From Firmicutes bacterium HGW-Firmicutes-14 (GTDB taxonomy: Bacteria; Bacillota; Thermincolia; Thermincolales; UBA2595), in contig PHAB01000016.1 of assembly GCA_002840275.1 (NCBI GenBank), positions 1-64,000 of the forward strand: a stretch of 64,000 nucleotides of DNA. Direction: 5' to 3'. A program made the translations under genes and the position numbers. Below, piece after piece: positions 52,470 through 60,336 of the stretch. The notes under the pieces were generated by a model. That model ran no database searches. It was not told the DNA's origin and saw nothing but the letters and a program-made list of their open reading frames with translations. Position 1 is the first letter of the stretch. The number at the start of each line of letters is the position of its first letter.

Positions 52470-53534
52470 TCAATTCCTCCCGTTTTTGAATTCCGATTTT
52501 AATTTTTTGTATACCGGGTTTCCGGGGTCTTCCTGCAGCAGTTCCCCAATGGCCTGGGAATATATGTCTGTGTTTATGTAATCCTTAATGTTCTTGTCAG
52601 AAGATATGTACCCGGCTTCATTCATCATCCCCCAGAACTTAACAATACCCTCCTTGTCGGGGTCCGGATTGCTGGAGATGTGGCCGCCGTATGTTTCTGC
52701 CTCAATGATATCTTTGTCGATTTTTACGTACTTGGAAATCATGTCAACTGTTTCGGTTTTCTTATTCTGATAGAAACCATAAGCCTTAATTAATGCTCTT
52801 GAGAACTTCTTGTAGTCTTCGGGATTTTCCGTGATTTTTGAAGTTAGGGCTACCTGGCGGCAGCAGGTATGCTCGCTGATTAAATCACCGGAGTATTTGA
52901 CGATTTTCAGGCCCTGCTGTTCAGCCATCTTCATATAGGGAGCCCATACCACACCGGCATCAACCGAACCCTTCTTCACAGCTTCCAAGACAGCTGCCGG
53001 TGAATCAAGTTCCTGAAATGTCACCTCTGTCTTCCAGTCAATGCCCGCCTGCTGAAGGGCGCCCCGGAATACCACATCTCCTGTGGCCAGCCTGACCGTT
53101 GCCACGGTTTTGCCCCTGAAACTGTTCAGGTCCTGAAACCGGTCAGCATTTTCCGGTTTAGCAACGATACCGGCGCCTTCTGATTGCTGCCCGCCAAAAA
53201 GCGTAAATTCAGCCCCTTTGGCAATAAAGATCAGCGGCGCAGCGGTTCCGAACGATCCTGCATCTATCTTCCCTGCTTTCACGGCATTTAAGCCCTCACC
53301 TGAATTGGTAAACTGGAACATTTCCACATCCAGGCCTTCTTCCTGAAAATAACCTTTCTCCTGAGCTACAAAATAAAGTACGTGGCCTGGAGTCGGCAGG
53401 TATCCCACATTGAATTTCTTGAGGCTTTTTTCCTCCTGGCTTGTTCCGGCAGACCCGTTTCTGTCACCACACCCTGTAAATGTCAATAAACCAATTACTA
53501 AAAGAACAACCAATCCCCATAATCTCCTGTCCAT
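52470..53534 (-). CDS. ABC transporter solute-binding lipoprotein (NMT1/SsuA-like)
   Basis: About 354 residues. The lipoprotein signal [20 protein letters not shown] is followed by a two-lobe domain with [20 protein letters not shown] and [16 protein letters not shown], typical of NitT/TauT-type binding proteins. A motif [11 protein letters not shown] (about residue 235) parallels DHPCC in the broken binding protein at 1-975. ATG 53534 is chosen because AAGGAGGT precedes it and gives a proper signal peptide. It is the first gene of the operon and its ligand should define the pathway. Confidence 0.93.
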   Translation of the reverse strand: MDRRLWGLVVLLVIGLLTFTGCGDRNGSAGTSQEEKSLKKFNVGYLPTPGHVLYFVAQEKGYFQEEGLDVEMFQFTNSGEGLNAVKAGKIDAGSFGTAAPLIFIAKGAEFTLFGGQQSEGAGIVAKPENADRFQDLNSFRGKTVATVRLATGDVVFRGALQQAGIDWKTEVTFQELDSPAAVLEAVKKGSVDAGVVWAPYMKMAEQQGLKIVKYSGDLISEHTCCRQVALTSKITENPEDYKKFSRALIKAYGFYQNKKTETVDMISKYVKIDKDIIEAETYGGHISSNPDPDKEGIVKFWGMMNEAGYISSDKNIKDYINTDIYSQAIGELLQEDPGNPVYKKLKSEFKNGRN

Positions 53535-53569
53535 GTTAAACCTCCTTATTATTCGCCTTAGGTGGCATT

Positions 53570-53636
53570 TCCTAGTATTCTTATCGGTTTTTACTAGTAT
53601 GCTTTTTATATTAGCAAAGACATCTATTAATGTCAA
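53570..53636 (-). promoter_or_regulatory. Promoter and shared operator of the sulfur-transport operon
   Basis: On the minus strand TTGACA (plus 53631-53636), a 17-bp spacer and TAATAT (53608-53613) form a near-ideal promoter. Downstream lies AAACCGATAAGAATACTAGGA (read on the minus strand, plus 53570-53590 region), plus an earlier ACTAGTA. The same block occurs at 56336-56356. It is placed to act as an operator that blocks elongation or initiation, as with CymR/Rrf2-type sulfur repressors (inference). Confidence 0.75.
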
Positions 53637-53681
53637 TTGTTTTTTTATTAAAAATAATGCGGCCCCAAAAGGAGTCTATAT

Positions 53682-53711
53682 AAAAAGGAAGCCAAAAACC
53701 GGCTTCCTCCC
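53682..53711 (-). terminator. Terminator of the gamma-synthase/lyase operon
   Basis: GGAAGCC (53687-53693) pairs with GGCTTCC (53701-53707). On the minus strand the stem is followed by TTTTTA. It lies between the lyase operon and the promoter of the transport operon. Confidence 0.85.
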
Positions 53712-53741
53712 CTGTCAAACCTCGTGTTCAAATTTAATTTT

Positions 53742-54881
53742 TTAAATTTTTTTTATTGCTGCTTCCAGGTCGGCAACCAAATCATCTGGATCCTCAAGGC
53801 CCACCGACAGCCTGACAAGGTCATCCGTTACCCCGGTTCGCTCCCTGTGGGCCGGATGCATACCTGCATGGGACATGTTAACAGGGTATGAAATGATACT
53901 TTCCACACCCCCCAGGCTGACAGCCAGGGCAGGCAAACACAGGGCCTCCAGCACCTGCCTGGCAGCCGGCCCGTCTTTCATCCTGAAGGACACAATCCCC
54001 CCGGGCCCCCCGGCCTGCCTGTCGTGAATATCCTTCCCCGGGTGGTCCGGCAATCCAGGGAAATATACCTGTCTTATCTCCGGCTGCCGGGAAAGCCATT
54101 CAGCAACTTTCGCCGCACCTTGCTGGTGCATGTCCATACGGGCTTTCAGGGTCTTTATCCCCCTCATCAGCAGCCAGCAATCCTGGGGACCCAGGATTGC
54201 GCCAAAGGCATTCTGGATAAACCCGATGCGGGCTGCCGTTTCTTTATCAGCCGCAACTACCAGGCCGGCTATCAGGTCACTGTGTCCCCCCAGGTACTTT
54301 GTTCCACTATGGATGACTATATCTATTCCCATTTCAATAGGTCTCTGCAAGTAAGGAGTCATAAAGGTGTTATCCACAATGGTTAACAGCCCCTTTTCCC
54401 TGGCTGTTTCCGAAAGCACCTGCAGGTCTGTAATCCTGAGCAGCGGGTTGGAAGGTGTTTCTGCAAACAGGGCTTTGGTATTTTCTCTGACAGCCGCCTT
54501 AACCTTCGCGGGGTCGGTGAAATCAACGAAAGTAGCCTCAATCCCCAGCCGGTTGAACAACTGGGTCAGGACACGGTAAGTCCCGCCATAGACATCTTCA
54601 GTCACCACAAGGTGGTCTCCCGGAGAAAATATCAGGAACACACTTGATAAAGCTGCCATTCCCGAGGAAAAGGCAAACCCGTCAATACCTCCCTCCAATT
54701 CGGTAATAATTGACTCAAGGGCATCCCTTGTAGGATTCCCGGAACGGCCATAGCTGTATGGCCCGAACTCACCGGCCTTTTCCTGCCGGTAGGTGGAAGC
54801 ATGGTATACAGGGACACTGAGGGCGCCTGTATTACGGTCAATTTCATTTCCTGTATGAAGGATTCGCGTACCTATTTTCAT
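53742..54881 (-). CDS. Cys/Met metabolism PLP enzyme (cystathionine gamma-synthase/lyase family), second of tandem pair
   Basis: About 379 residues. The PLP Lys is in VIHSGTKYLGGHSDLIAGLV, and the cofactor-phosphate motif is FAFSSGMAALSSVFL. The YSYGRSGNPTRDALE block near the start is typical. It overlaps the preceding paralog by ATGA, so translation is coupled. GGGAGG supports ATG 54881. Whether it acts as cystathionine gamma-synthase, cystathionine lyase or methionine gamma-lyase cannot be read from the sequence. The pair could run transsulfuration in both directions. Confidence 0.92.
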   Translation of the reverse strand: MKIGTRILHTGNEIDRNTGALSVPVYHASTYRQEKAGEFGPYSYGRSGNPTRDALESIITELEGGIDGFAFSSGMAALSSVFLIFSPGDHLVVTEDVYGGTYRVLTQLFNRLGIEATFVDFTDPAKVKAAVRENTKALFAETPSNPLLRITDLQVLSETAREKGLLTIVDNTFMTPYLQRPIEMGIDIVIHSGTKYLGGHSDLIAGLVVAADKETAARIGFIQNAFGAILGPQDCWLLMRGIKTLKARMDMHQQGAAKVAEWLSRQPEIRQVYFPGLPDHPGKDIHDRQAGGPGGIVSFRMKDGPAARQVLEALCLPALAVSLGGVESIISYPVNMSHAGMHPAHRERTGVTDDLVRLSVGLEDPDDLVADLEAAIKKI

Positions 54882-56062
54882 AAATGAGCCTCCCAACCGT
54901 CAAATGCCTGTCTTAAATCGTCCAGCAAATCATCAATATCCTCGATGCCTGCCGACAACCTGAGCAGCCTGTCATTAATACCCATTCGCTCACGCTCGGC
55001 AGGGTCTATGTCAGCATGAGTCTGGAAAGCCGGAAATGTCATGAGGGTTTCGACACCTCCGAGGCTTTCAGCAAAAGAAACCAGTTTTATACTGTTAAGA
55101 ATTTTTTCTGCCACTCCCCTGTTTATCACCTCGAAAGACACCATCGCCCCGAAACCCTTGGCCTGTTTTCTTAATACTTTTTTGCCCGGATGGCTGTCAA
55201 GGCCAGGGTAAAACACCCTGGTTACCGGTTCCCGGTCTGCCAGCCACTCTGCTATGAGCCTGGCATTTTCAGACTGGCGGTCGAGTCTCACACCCAGGGT
55301 TTTCATTCCCCTTATAACCAGCCAGCTGTCCTGAGGGCCAAGCACAGCGCCAACCGAATTCTGGAGGAATGCAACCCGTTCTGCAGTTTCTTCATCTTTT
55401 ACAACCACCAGGCCCGCCACTGTATCATTATGTCCTGACAGATATTTTGTGGCGCTGTACACAACTATGTCTGCACCCAGGTCAAGAGGACGCTGCAGGT
55501 AAGGGGTCATAAAGGTATTGTCAGCAATGGTCACAATGCCTCTCTCCCGTGCCATACGGCTGATAGCCGGAATGTCGGCCACCTTCAGCAGCGGGTTGGT
55601 CGGTGATTCAACCAGTATAGCCACTGTGGTCTCCCTTAGAGCCTGGCTAACCTGATAGATGTCACTGGTGTCCACATAGGAAGTTTTGATCCCAAACCGG
55701 CGGAATACCGCGTCTAAAAGCCTGTATGTACCTCCATATAAATCTTCAGTCACTACCAGGTGGTCGCCGGGCCGGAACAGCAGTAAAAGGTTGGTAACAG
55801 CCGCCATTCCTGAAGAATAAGCAAAACCCCCTGCTCCATCATCCAGAAGGGCAATACCCTCTTCCAGCACTTTCCGGGTAGGGTTGCCTGTACGGGAATA
55901 GTCATAACCGGTACTCTCCCCCAGGGCCGGGTGCCTGAAAGTTGCTGTCTGGTAAATCGGTGGTGATATTGCACCCGTATAATCTGACCCCACTCCTATC
56001 TGGACGGCCTTTGTAGCAATTTTTTTAGCAGCGACATTTTTAGTGCCGGCTTCCTCGGGCAT
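54878..56062 (-). CDS. Cys/Met metabolism PLP enzyme (cystathionine gamma-synthase/lyase family), first of tandem pair
   Basis: 394 residues. Motifs are YDYSRTGNPTRKVLEEGIAL, the phosphate loop GFAYSSGMAAVTNLL and the PLP Lys in VVYSATKYLSGHNDTVAGLV. The N-terminal 15 residues are Lys/Ala-rich and not part of the fold. ATG 56062 follows TAGGAGG. Two tandem, diverged copies suggest one synthase and one lyase. It is read from the same promoter as the truncated MoeB/ThiF remnant upstream. Confidence 0.92.
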   Translation of the reverse strand: MPEEAGTKNVAAKKIATKAVQIGVGSDYTGAISPPIYQTATFRHPALGESTGYDYSRTGNPTRKVLEEGIALLDDGAGGFAYSSGMAAVTNLLLLFRPGDHLVVTEDLYGGTYRLLDAVFRRFGIKTSYVDTSDIYQVSQALRETTVAILVESPTNPLLKVADIPAISRMARERGIVTIADNTFMTPYLQRPLDLGADIVVYSATKYLSGHNDTVAGLVVVKDEETAERVAFLQNSVGAVLGPQDSWLVIRGMKTLGVRLDRQSENARLIAEWLADREPVTRVFYPGLDSHPGKKVLRKQAKGFGAMVSFEVINRGVAEKILNSIKLVSFAESLGGVETLMTFPAFQTHADIDPAERERMGINDRLLRLSAGIEDIDDLLDDLRQAFDGWEAHL

Positions 56063-56101
56063 TCTTATTCCACCCTCCTATGGTTAATTGTTTTTCGTCC
56101 G

Positions 56102-56275
56102 TCAGCGCCTGGCCGGTAAAGCGGAGAATGCTGCCGGTGACCCCAAACCCCCGGCCCCGATAATCAATACCCTGCTCCTGCTAATTTTCTTCTGCCCCTT
56201 ACCGCCGACTTCAGGAAGAATTATATGCCTGCTGTATCTTATTATCTGTTTCTCGCTAAATTCAAATTCTGGCAT
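56102..56275 (-). pseudogene. Truncated MoeB/ThiF-type adenylyltransferase remnant
   Basis: A 57-residue frame from ATG 56275 reads MPEFEFSEKQIIRYSRHIIL, then LPEVGGKGQKK, then VLIIGAGGLGSPAA, the very characteristic N-terminus and nucleotide-binding loop of MoeB/ThiF/HesA proteins. It stops at 56102 where about 190 more residues should follow. The rest has been deleted, and the lyase gene begins only 39 bp later. Such E1-like enzymes load sulfur-carrier proteins, so the remnant suggests the locus once carried a sulfur-transfer step. Confidence 0.85.
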
Positions 56276-56335
56276 TTTATTACCAATGTGCTCCTTTTTC
56301 TTTCCTGTACCGGTATTGAATCCAGCACCCTTATA

Positions 56336-56405
56336 TCCTAGTATTCATATCGGTTTATTATAATTTTGTTTGTTTTATGTTATCAAAGGCCATTATTAAT
56401 GTCAA
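56336..56405 (-). promoter_or_regulatory. Promoter and shared operator of the lyase operon
   Basis: On the minus strand TTGACA (plus 56400-56405), 17 bp and TAACAT (56377-56382). The plus-strand block TCCTAGTATTC-ATATCGGTTT (56336-56356) matches 53570-53590 with one difference. The flank AATGTCAATTG with the -35 box is also the same. A duplicated control region is the simplest explanation. Confidence 0.75.
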
Positions 56406-56450
56406 TTGTTTTTTAAAAACTATAAAAGCGCGCATATTTTCCTTTAATAT

Positions 56451-56487
56451 AAAAAAGGCCTGGCCCCAGTCACCGGGACAGACCTTC
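56451..56487 (-). terminator. Terminator of the UroD-type gene at 56543-57616
   Basis: On the minus strand GGTCTGTCCCGG and GGGGCCAGGCC pair (one mismatch and one G-T pair) and are followed by TTTTTT. Confidence 0.75.
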
Positions 56488-56542
56488 AACGCTTTATTAC
56501 GCTAATTGTTTAATTTTTTTGTTTTCTTTGCAGACACGGTTG

Positions 56543-57616
56543 TCAATCGTAAAAGCCATAGTCCCTCAGGGCCTTCATCATATAATGCATATTTATGGGC
56601 GGGGCCTGAACAGGGACCTCACAACCTGCCATCAAAACAAATCCCCTGGGGGAATCTTTGCCCTCCAGGATGCACCTTTTGGTTTCCTCATAGACCTCTT
56701 CAGGGGTACCCATCTGGATAATTGTTGTATTTATGTTTCCGGCAATGATATTCTTGTCCCCGAACATCCTTACCGCCTTTTCCAGGCTGACTTCATGCCC
56801 AAAACTGACAATACCGGGACTGCCGTAATTCACTTTCTGCCAATGGGGCAAATTCAGGTTCTGTTCTCCGCAGATGTGTGAGAAAAACGTTCTGATTCCT
56901 TTGACAATTGCTTTATCGTGTATCTCCGAAACATAAGGAAGGGCAAACTCCTCAAACTGTCCCGGGGAAATCAGCTGGTTGGCTTCAGTAGGTCCGCCGT
57001 CAAAAGCCATCATTCTCTCAGCTCCATACCGTTCTATAAACAGGTCAATAACTTTAAGCAAAAAATCGGTGGATTTTCTTAATGTCATATGAACAAGCCT
57101 TGGTTCTTTTTTCATCCACTTGAGCATTAGTTCCTCACCTATAGTGGTTCCGGCAAAGGTAAAAGGTGTACCGGCATGTACAATTACAGGCATCCCATAT
57201 TCGGCCTGCATGTCAGAAAAGCGCAGCATCAAAGGCACTGCACCGCACCGGCTGACATCGTCAGGAACCTGATACATTTCCACTGCTTCCGGAGTGTTCA
57301 AAGGATGTCTTGTCACATGAGGGGCTTGTTCGTATTTACCATAGGGAAAATGTAATTCGCCTCCCAGTTCCCAGCCGCCGTACGAAGCATACCCATAGAG
57401 GGGTGAGCCGTCATAGCCGAACATTTCCTGGGTCAGCATCTGTGCCCGGAAACTAATTTCCGGTTCCGCGTAAATATCACCAACTTTATATCCTGTTGTA
57501 ACAGCAGTATACCCGAAGATAAAGGGAATGAAAGGTACCCTGTCCGGCTTCTTCCCAGACAGCAGGGCATGCATCCGTTCCGGAGGAGACATTCTTTCAT
57601 GGCAGTTGTGAGTCAT
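56543..57616 (-). CDS. UroD-fold corrinoid methyltransferase, divergent from MarR
   Basis: About 357 residues. UroD-type N-terminus (SPPERMHALLSGKKPDRVPF), zinc motif HICG in FFSHICGEQNLN and late Cys in LMAGCEVPVQAPP. Start ATG 57616 follows TTAGGAGG; a start 16 codons upstream would lack a site. No corrinoid gene adjoins. It is divergently arranged with the MarR-type regulator at 57880, about 260 bp away, so the regulator may control it. Substrate is unknown. Confidence 0.9.
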   Translation of the reverse strand: MTHNCHERMSPPERMHALLSGKKPDRVPFIPFIFGYTAVTTGYKVGDIYAEPEISFRAQMLTQEMFGYDGSPLYGYASYGGWELGGELHFPYGKYEQAPHVTRHPLNTPEAVEMYQVPDDVSRCGAVPLMLRFSDMQAEYGMPVIVHAGTPFTFAGTTIGEELMLKWMKKEPRLVHMTLRKSTDFLLKVIDLFIERYGAERMMAFDGGPTEANQLISPGQFEEFALPYVSEIHDKAIVKGIRTFFSHICGEQNLNLPHWQKVNYGSPGIVSFGHEVSLEKAVRMFGDKNIIAGNINTTIIQMGTPEEVYEETKRCILEGKDSPRGFVLMAGCEVPVQAPPINMHYMMKALRDYGFYD

Positions 57617-57801
57617 TTTTAACACCCTCCTAATTATTTTTAGAAGAATCCTGGAATGTCTCAAGTGTCAAAAGTAGCCTGACCGGACTTCTTACCCTGA
57701 TATAACCGTTCTTCAATTACTACATCTTTAGTAATTCATATTTTACATCAAATTTCTTTTCATTACAAACAACAATCGTAAAAACAGGTCATCTACACCA
57801 A

Positions 57802-57848
57802 TTGACCTCCCAGCGAAAACATGGCATAATATAGTCAGTATACTGATT
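57802..57848 (+). promoter_or_regulatory. Promoter of marR-type gene with palindromic operator
   Basis: TTGACC (57802-57807), 17 bp, CATAAT (57825-57830). The palindrome AGTCAGTATACTGATT (57833-57848, core CAGTATACTG) directly overlaps the expected start of transcription. The same core recurs at 58311-58320 just after the gene. Autorepression by the MarR protein is the simplest reading. Confidence 0.8.
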
Positions 57849-57879
57849 GTTATTGTATTAATTTAGAGGGCTGATTATA

Positions 57880-58290
57880 TTGTTTGATATTGAAAAATGG
57901 CTCCCGTTCTTATTGGCAAAGGGGCACCAGGCGGCCCACACCCTGATGAAAAACTCACTTGACGAATTTGGCCTGACCCCTCCTCAGTTTGCCACTTTGG
58001 CCTTCCTGTGGAAAACTGACGGGATTAACCAGCACGAATTGGGCTGCCTGATGAAGGTGGACCGCACCACTATCAGCGGCATCCTAGAAAGGCTTGAAAG
58101 GCTGGAATTCGTTTCACGGGGAATGGATCCCAGGGACCGTAGGTCATATGTACTGTTCGTGACTAAAAAGGGAAAGAAATTATATGACCGGCTGGTTCCC
58201 GCCCTTAATAATGTAAATGAGGAAATCAGCCTCAGACTAACAGGTCCGGAACAGGAACAGTTGGCATTATTATTGAAAAAACTGAGATAG
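57880..58290 (+). CDS. MarR family transcriptional regulator
   Basis: 136 residues starting at TTG 57880 (AGAGGG about 9 nt before). The winged helix is clear: LTPPQFATLAFLWKTDGINQ, HELGCLMKVDRTTISGILER and the wing MDPRDRRSYVLFVTKKGKKL. Dimerisation helices lie at both ends. MarR proteins usually release DNA on binding small phenolic or other ligands. The flanking palindromes (57833-57848 and 58309-58323) are its likely operators, which would put the gene itself and the downstream 58386 gene under its control. Confidence 0.93.
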   Translation: MFDIEKWLPFLLAKGHQAAHTLMKNSLDEFGLTPPQFATLAFLWKTDGINQHELGCLMKVDRTTISGILERLERLEFVSRGMDPRDRRSYVLFVTKKGKKLYDRLVPALNNVNEEISLRLTGPEQEQLALLLKKLR

Positions 58291-58308
58291 TTCAGGTTTA
58301 CACAGATA

Positions 58309-58323
58309 ATCAGTATACTGAAT
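58309..58323 (+). promoter_or_regulatory. Second copy of the MarR operator
   Basis: ATCAGTATACTGAAT, with the same CAGTATACTG core as at 57836-57845. It lies 19 bp after the marR-type stop and 63 bp before the next gene, whose promoter it could repress. Confidence 0.75.
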
Positions 58324-58385
58324 TCCGCTCCTGGAGGAGGGAATTTCATTGAGAAGGCAGGGACGGTCAGGAAAGGAGGATATTT

Positions 58386-58787
58386 ATGATATGTGAGAGG
58401 TGTAAAGACGAGATCCCCGAGGAGGAAAAGTTTGAACACATGGGCCAAATCCTTTGTGAGGACTGCTACATCGAGGCCATCGAACCTCCCAGAACCTGTG
58501 ATGTGACAGCGGTCTACAGCGCCAAGATTGCCCGGAAAATGGCAGGTCAGGAGGGTACAGACGGGCTGACTGAACTTCAGAAAGACATCTATAATTATGT
58601 CAGGGATGATGGACCGGTAACCCATGACCAGATTATGAAGAGGTTTAAACTGGCCAAGTGGCAGCTGGAAAAACAGTTTGCCGTGCTGAGACACTGTGAA
58701 CTTCTCAGGGGGTTCAAGGATGGCAATCAGGTATTTATCACCATCTGGGAAGAAGGTTCACCCGGGGAATTAAAGACAACGGATTAG
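58386..58787 (+). CDS. Zinc-ribbon/LIM-like N-terminus plus winged-helix protein
   Basis: 133 residues. The N-terminal MICERCKDEIPEEEKFEHMG ... ILCEDCYIEA has two CxxC pairs like a LIM or TRASH-type zinc knuckle. After a linker, a winged-helix domain follows (LTELQKDIYNYVRDDGPVTH, DQIMKRFKLAKWQLEKQFAV, LRHCELLRGFKDGNQVFITI). A regulatory or nucleic-acid-binding role is likely. Preceded by GGAAAGGAGG. It is in the MarR-controlled region and ends at a good terminator. Confidence 0.8.
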   Translation: MICERCKDEIPEEEKFEHMGQILCEDCYIEAIEPPRTCDVTAVYSAKIARKMAGQEGTDGLTELQKDIYNYVRDDGPVTHDQIMKRFKLAKWQLEKQFAVLRHCELLRGFKDGNQVFITIWEEGSPGELKTTD

Positions 58788-58811
58788 AAAATTTAAATGT
58801 CCTGTGACAGC

Positions 58812-58850
58812 AAAACGAAGTCAGGTTATTTCCATTTGACTTCGTTTTTT
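58812..58850 (+). terminator. Terminator of the zinc/winged-helix gene
   Basis: AAAACGAAGTCA (58812-58823) pairs with TGACTTCGTTTT (58837-58848), followed by a T-run. Confidence 0.9.
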
Positions 58851-58855
58851 CTTTC

Positions 58856-59106
58856 AGAACTCCACTCTGGGAGGCAGGGTCACCGAGCGAAGACCGGGCA
58901 GAGTTTCAGGTATGTACCAGGGACGGATGTCATGGCTAAATGTCAATTTATCCGGGACACTTGACCCATGAATTCGTGGCAAGTGACAGGAAGATATATG
59001 ATTGAGAACACTTTATAATAAAGGTACGGACAGGGTACCGGGTCATAAGTCAGCCCGGCAGTCTGTATAGTGTTTTTCCGGAAAAAACGCCAAGGATGTG
59101 TTACCG
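58856..59106. other. Region upstream of the HD-GGDEF gene
   Basis: No gene is supported. It contains a TATAAT box (59014-59019) without a convincing -35, and a perfect 14-bp palindrome TTTTTCCGGAAAAA at 59073-59086, 20 bp before the start codon, which could be an operator or hairpin over the ribosome site. Confidence 0.45.
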
Positions 59107-60324
59107 ATGTTAAAGGTTTCTGCTCGCCATACGGGGCCGCCCCTGCCCGAAGCAGAGGACCCCTCGTGCACACCGGCAAACCAGTGTCTGACGGTTCAAA
59201 TTTTAAAGAGTTTGTTTGCCCCCAGATTCAGACCAGTTATCGACCGTATCCTGATGATACCTGGGCTTAGCGGGTTGGTCAATATAATATCCCTTGGAGA
59301 GAATCAGCTTTTTCATACCATAAAAATGGCTGAGAAAGCTGTCATGCTCCCCGAACATTCCCTTCTTCAACTGGGTTTTACAACTGAAGAGCTGGTCACT
59401 GCTGTTCTTTTTCATGACATCGGTAAGGGTGGGGAAATCGATGACAGCACTCCGGTTAATTTCAGGTTAAAAGCCAAAAAGCCCCCTAAACTGCTCCAAA
59501 AATACTCTGTCCCTGATAAGGCAATCTTCCTGGATCCTATTCACCGTCATATTGTCAAAAGTGTTGCAGTGGCTGAGGCTCATGACCTGCCGCTGGAAAT
59601 TATTGAAGCAGTGGCTTTACACCACCACATAAAAATTACCCCCGAAGTCCTTCAGGCGGTATCAGGGTCCCTGGCCCTGACCAGTTTTATCTGTGAGGAC
59701 ATACAGCATTACCGTCCTTCCCAGTATTGTGCCAGCGGAAGCAGCCTGGCCCAGGTTCTGGGTATACTCGACCAGCTGTGTGCAATTGAAAGAAGGTTCG
59801 GTGGTAAAGTATACCTCTCAGTTGAGCCTGATAAGATGGAAGATGAGCTGGTAAAGGACCTGATCATCGGTGTCGCTGACAGCACTGACCCCAGGCTGGA
59901 ACTGCTGGAAGTGGACCTTTGCGGCACGGAATCAGTAATCCTCCTGGATTTATGTTCTTTTGGAGCATATGTTTGCACACATTCAGAATATCAGGTCCAG
60001 GCTGTTAAGAAAGATGTGTTGAATACCATTAGGTCACTGACCAGGGTTAATGGCAGCAGGCAAAAAGATGCTGTCGGTTTAATCGGGGGGGATGAGTTTG
60101 TCATCATTACCCCTGTCAAAAGCATTCAGGCAATGGAAAAGATTGTCCACAGGGTAACTTCAGCGATTAAAACACGGACCGGTCTGAATTGTCATGTGGG
60201 ATTCGGATTCGGCAGCAATATACCGGAAAACTTTCATCAGGCCAGGTGTAAACTTAACTTGCGAAAAGACGGTACGCAAAGGCCGGACGCAATTCACCCT
60301 GTCTTTTATGGAAATATTAATTAA
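59107..60324 (+). CDS. HD domain plus GGDEF-like domain signalling protein
   Basis: About 405 residues. HD phosphohydrolase motifs are seen as FHTIKMAEKAV (about 70), LFHDIGKGGEIDD (about 102-114) and DPIHRHIVKSVAVAE, LHHHIKI downstream. A C-terminal GGDEF-type domain has the signature LIGGDEFVIITPV (327-331 for GGDEF), but the early metal/Asn motif of active cyclases reads LLDLCSFGAYVCTHS, so cyclase activity is uncertain. The ATG at 59107 suits the AAGGA site better than GTG 59098. The first 40 residues look poorly structured, and a later start is possible. It probably links nucleotide signalling to the downstream respiratory genes. Confidence 0.8.
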   Translation: MLKVSARHTGPPLPEAEDPSCTPANQCLTVQILKSLFAPRFRPVIDRILMIPGLSGLVNIISLGENQLFHTIKMAEKAVMLPEHSLLQLGFTTEELVTAVLFHDIGKGGEIDDSTPVNFRLKAKKPPKLLQKYSVPDKAIFLDPIHRHIVKSVAVAEAHDLPLEIIEAVALHHHIKITPEVLQAVSGSLALTSFICEDIQHYRPSQYCASGSSLAQVLGILDQLCAIERRFGGKVYLSVEPDKMEDELVKDLIIGVADSTDPRLELLEVDLCGTESVILLDLCSFGAYVCTHSEYQVQAVKKDVLNTIRSLTRVNGSRQKDAVGLIGGDEFVIITPVKSIQAMEKIVHRVTSAIKTRTGLNCHVGFGFGSNIPENFHQARCKLNLRKDGTQRPDAIHPVFYGNIN

Positions 60325-60336
60325 GGAGGTTGAAAG

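Noticed and set aside
59160-59215. Resemblance to a c-di-GMP-I riboswitch (GGCAAACC near a GGDEF gene)
   Set aside because: The rest of the aptamer core (GACGCAAAGCC and the second helix) is missing, and the words lie inside the HD-GGDEF reading frame.
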